From: Pseudomonas fluorescens
GTDB lineage: Bacteria; Pseudomonadota; Gammaproteobacteria; Pseudomonadales; Pseudomonadaceae
Assembly: GCF_001648775.1 (NCBI RefSeq)
Contig: NZ_LVEJ01000024.1
Coordinates: forward strand, 1-64,000
Reading direction: 5' to 3'
DNA: 64,000 nucleotides
The position numbers and the translations under genes were made by a program. Position 1 is the stretch's first letter; every line of letters begins with the position of its first letter. Of this stretch, positions 62,495-64,000 are shown piece by piece. Under the pieces are notes generated by a model. The model saw nothing but the letters and a program-made list of their open reading frames with translations. It searched no databases and was not told where the DNA came from.

Positions 62495-64000
62495 AGATTC
62501 TCGCCATTCGCTTGAAGAACCTTGCCTCGCTGGCCGGCCCGTTCGAGATCGATTTCACCGCTGAGCCGTTGGCCAGCGCCGGTCTGTTTGCGATTACCGG
62601 CCCGACCGGCGCCGGTAAAAGCACCCTGCTCGATGCGCTGTGCCTGGCACTGTTCGGCGCGGTGCCGCGCCTGAACAACACCGGCCGTGACGCCAAGGTT
62701 CCGGATGCCGACGGTGAAATCGCCACCGGTGACCCGCGCACTTTGCTGCGTCGCGGCACCGGCGAAGGTTACGCCGAAGTGGATTTCGTTGGTGTCGACG
62801 GCCGCCGTTATCGGGCGCGTTGGGAAGCTAACCGTGCGCGTGAGAAGGCTGGCGGCAAGCTGCAAGCCAGTCGGCAAAGCCTGCGCGACATCGATCAGGA
62901 TCAACTGCTCGCCAGTCAGAAAGGCGAATACAAAACTCAGCTGGAAGCCGCACTGGGACTGAACTTCGAACAGTTCACTCGCGCCGTGCTGTTGGCACAG
63001 AGCGAGTTCAGCGCGTTCCTCAAGGCTGACGACAACGACCGCAGCGAACTGCTGGAAAAACTCACCGACACCGCGCTGTACACCCGCCTCGGCCGCCGCG
63101 CCTTCGACAAGACCAAAGAAGCCCGCGAAGCGCACAAGCTGTTGCAGGATCAGGCCACCGGCGTCACGCCATTGGCCCCCGAGGCCCGGGCCGAGCTGGA
63201 TGAGCGTTTCAATGCTGCGCAACAGCAATTGAAGTTGCAGCAGGCCCAGCTCAAACAACTTGAGCAACAGCACGCCTGGCTCAAGGATTTGCGGGTGTTG
63301 CAGGACGCGCAGCAAGCCGCCGCCGAGCAATTGCACAGCGCGCAACAGCAATCGGACAGTCTGGCCGGCGAGCGGGTGAAACTGACGCGTCTGGAACAGC
63401 TCGGGCCGCAACGACACCAGTTCGCACGCAAAACCGAACTCGATGCCTTGCTCGCGCCACTGGCCGCGCAAATCACCGCGCACACCCAGCAACACGCCGC
63501 ACTGACTGAGCGCCAGACGCAACTGGAGCACAACCTCGAAGCAGCGAAACTCGCGTTGAGCGGAGCCCAACAACGGCAAAGTGAAAACGCGCCGCTGTTG
63601 CGTCAGGCCTTTGAAGAGCAAAGCACCCTCGCTCGTCTGGCCAAGGATGTCGCGCAAAGCGCCGAAGCCAGGCTCAATGCGCAGCAGGCTTGCACCGAGG
63701 GCCACAACGCCATTCAAGCCTTGCTGGAAAAACAGACTCAGGTCGCCGAACGCCTGCAGCGCATTGCCGCCGAGCTTGAGCAAAGTGCTCATCTGGCCCC
63801 GTTGAGTGATGCATGGAATGCTTACCGCGATCGGCTGCAACAGCTGATGCTGATCGGCAATCGCCTGAACAAGGGTCAGGCGGAACTGGCGAGTCTCGAA
63901 GAGAACGCCGCGCGCAGTGCCTCAGAGCTGACCACGCAGAAACAGCAACTGGAAGTGCTGTTCAAAGAGGCCGGTGCCGAACCCGATGCCGTCGCCGAGC
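62491..64000 (+). CDS. sbcC: Exonuclease SbcCD subunit C (5' part, cut by window end)
   Basis: First about 503 residues of the SMC/Rad50-like ATPase partner of SbcD. The N-terminus MKILAIRLKNLASLAGPFEI leads to Walker A FAITGPTGAGKSTLLDAL, then LLAQSEFSAFLKADDNDRSELLEKLTDT, then a long coiled coil rich in Gln, Glu and Leu. The Walker B half lies beyond the right edge. ATGA overlap with sbcD shows coupled translation. Confidence 0.95.
   Translation, partial: MKILAIRLKNLASLAGPFEIDFTAEPLASAGLFAITGPTGAGKSTLLDALCLALFGAVPRLNNTGRDAKVPDADGEIATGDPRTLLRRGTGEGYAEVDFVGVDGRRYRARWEANRAREKAGGKLQASRQSLRDIDQDQLLASQKGEYKTQLEAALGLNFEQFTRAVLLAQSEFSAFLKADDNDRSELLEKLTDTALYTRLGRRAFDKTKEAREAHKLLQDQATGVTPLAPEARAELDERFNAAQQQLKLQQAQLKQLEQQHAWLKDLRVLQDAQQAAAEQLHSAQQQSDSLAGERVKLTRLEQLGPQRHQFARKTELDALLAPLAAQITAHTQQHAALTERQTQLEHNLEAAKLALSGAQQRQSENAPLLRQAFEEQSTLARLAKDVAQSAEARLNAQQACTEGHNAIQALLEKQTQVAERLQRIAAELEQSAHLAPLSDAWNAYRDRLQQLMLIGNRLNKGQAELASLEENAARSASELTTQKQQLEVLFKEAGAEPDAVAE

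Overview
The window reads as a chromosomal segment of a fluorescens-group Pseudomonas. The evidence is high GC with typical Pseudomonas codon use, many copies of the Pseudomonas REP core (GTGGGAGCGAGC..GCTCGC), a 1631-residue NAD-glutamate dehydrogenase, a PUMA3-type vreA-vreI-vreR signalling operon and an Hxc-type type II secretion system with a lipoprotein secretin. No tRNA, rRNA or CRISPR array was seen.

Region 1 (1-26 kb) is an ancestral vre-hxc locus broken by two cargo blocks. In P. aeruginosa the order is vreA-I-R, then hxcW-U-P-V-T-X-Y-Z-Q. The same order occurs here from right to left, with two interruptions. The first, between hxcP and hxcV (about 5.1-14.6 kb), is an AT-rich accessory island. 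It holds a 1.4-kb duplicated module (secreted Cys-rich protein, DUF6124 protein and a pseudoknot-like element), a HEPN-like protein, a PARIS-type ariA-ariB pair and a stand-alone DRT2-like reverse transcriptase with a structured upstream RNA candidate. I read it as a small phage-defence island. The second, between hxcW and vreR (16.3-23.7 kb), is an S-type bacteriocin locus. It has a pyocin with a new C-terminal nuclease-like toxin, three related immunity genes, fossils of earlier toxin tails, and a companion protein fusing a colicin-E-type immunity domain to a pyocin translocation domain. The pyocin carries in its middle a colicin-type HNH DNase domain without catalytic histidines, while the companion keeps the matching immunity fold. 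This suggests a DNase/immunity pair reused as a docking module. Eight exact-period 72-bp REP-containing repeats lie upstream of the pyocin gene.

Region 2 (26-39.7 kb) is mostly core: a small exported protein, an AhpD-like protein divergent from a MocR-type regulator, a monooxygenase-like protein, a periplasmic cupin, a lipoprotein, a delta-60 repeat protein, gdhB, a zinc-ribbon protein and a small acidic protein.

Region 3 (39.9-46.7 kb) is a tightly overlapped aerotolerance-type (Bat) operon: MoxR ATPase, DUF58, DUF4381, VWA, VWA-TPR and BatD. It probably acts as an envelope chaperone or assembly system.

Region 4 (46.9-61.1 kb) is a CdiA-like filamentous haemagglutinin of about 4350 residues with two immunity candidates downstream. 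It has a strong promoter overlapped by a 51-bp dyad, and no TpsB transporter gene is visible beside it.

Region 5 (61.2-64 kb) carries sbcD and the first part of sbcC, cut by the window end.
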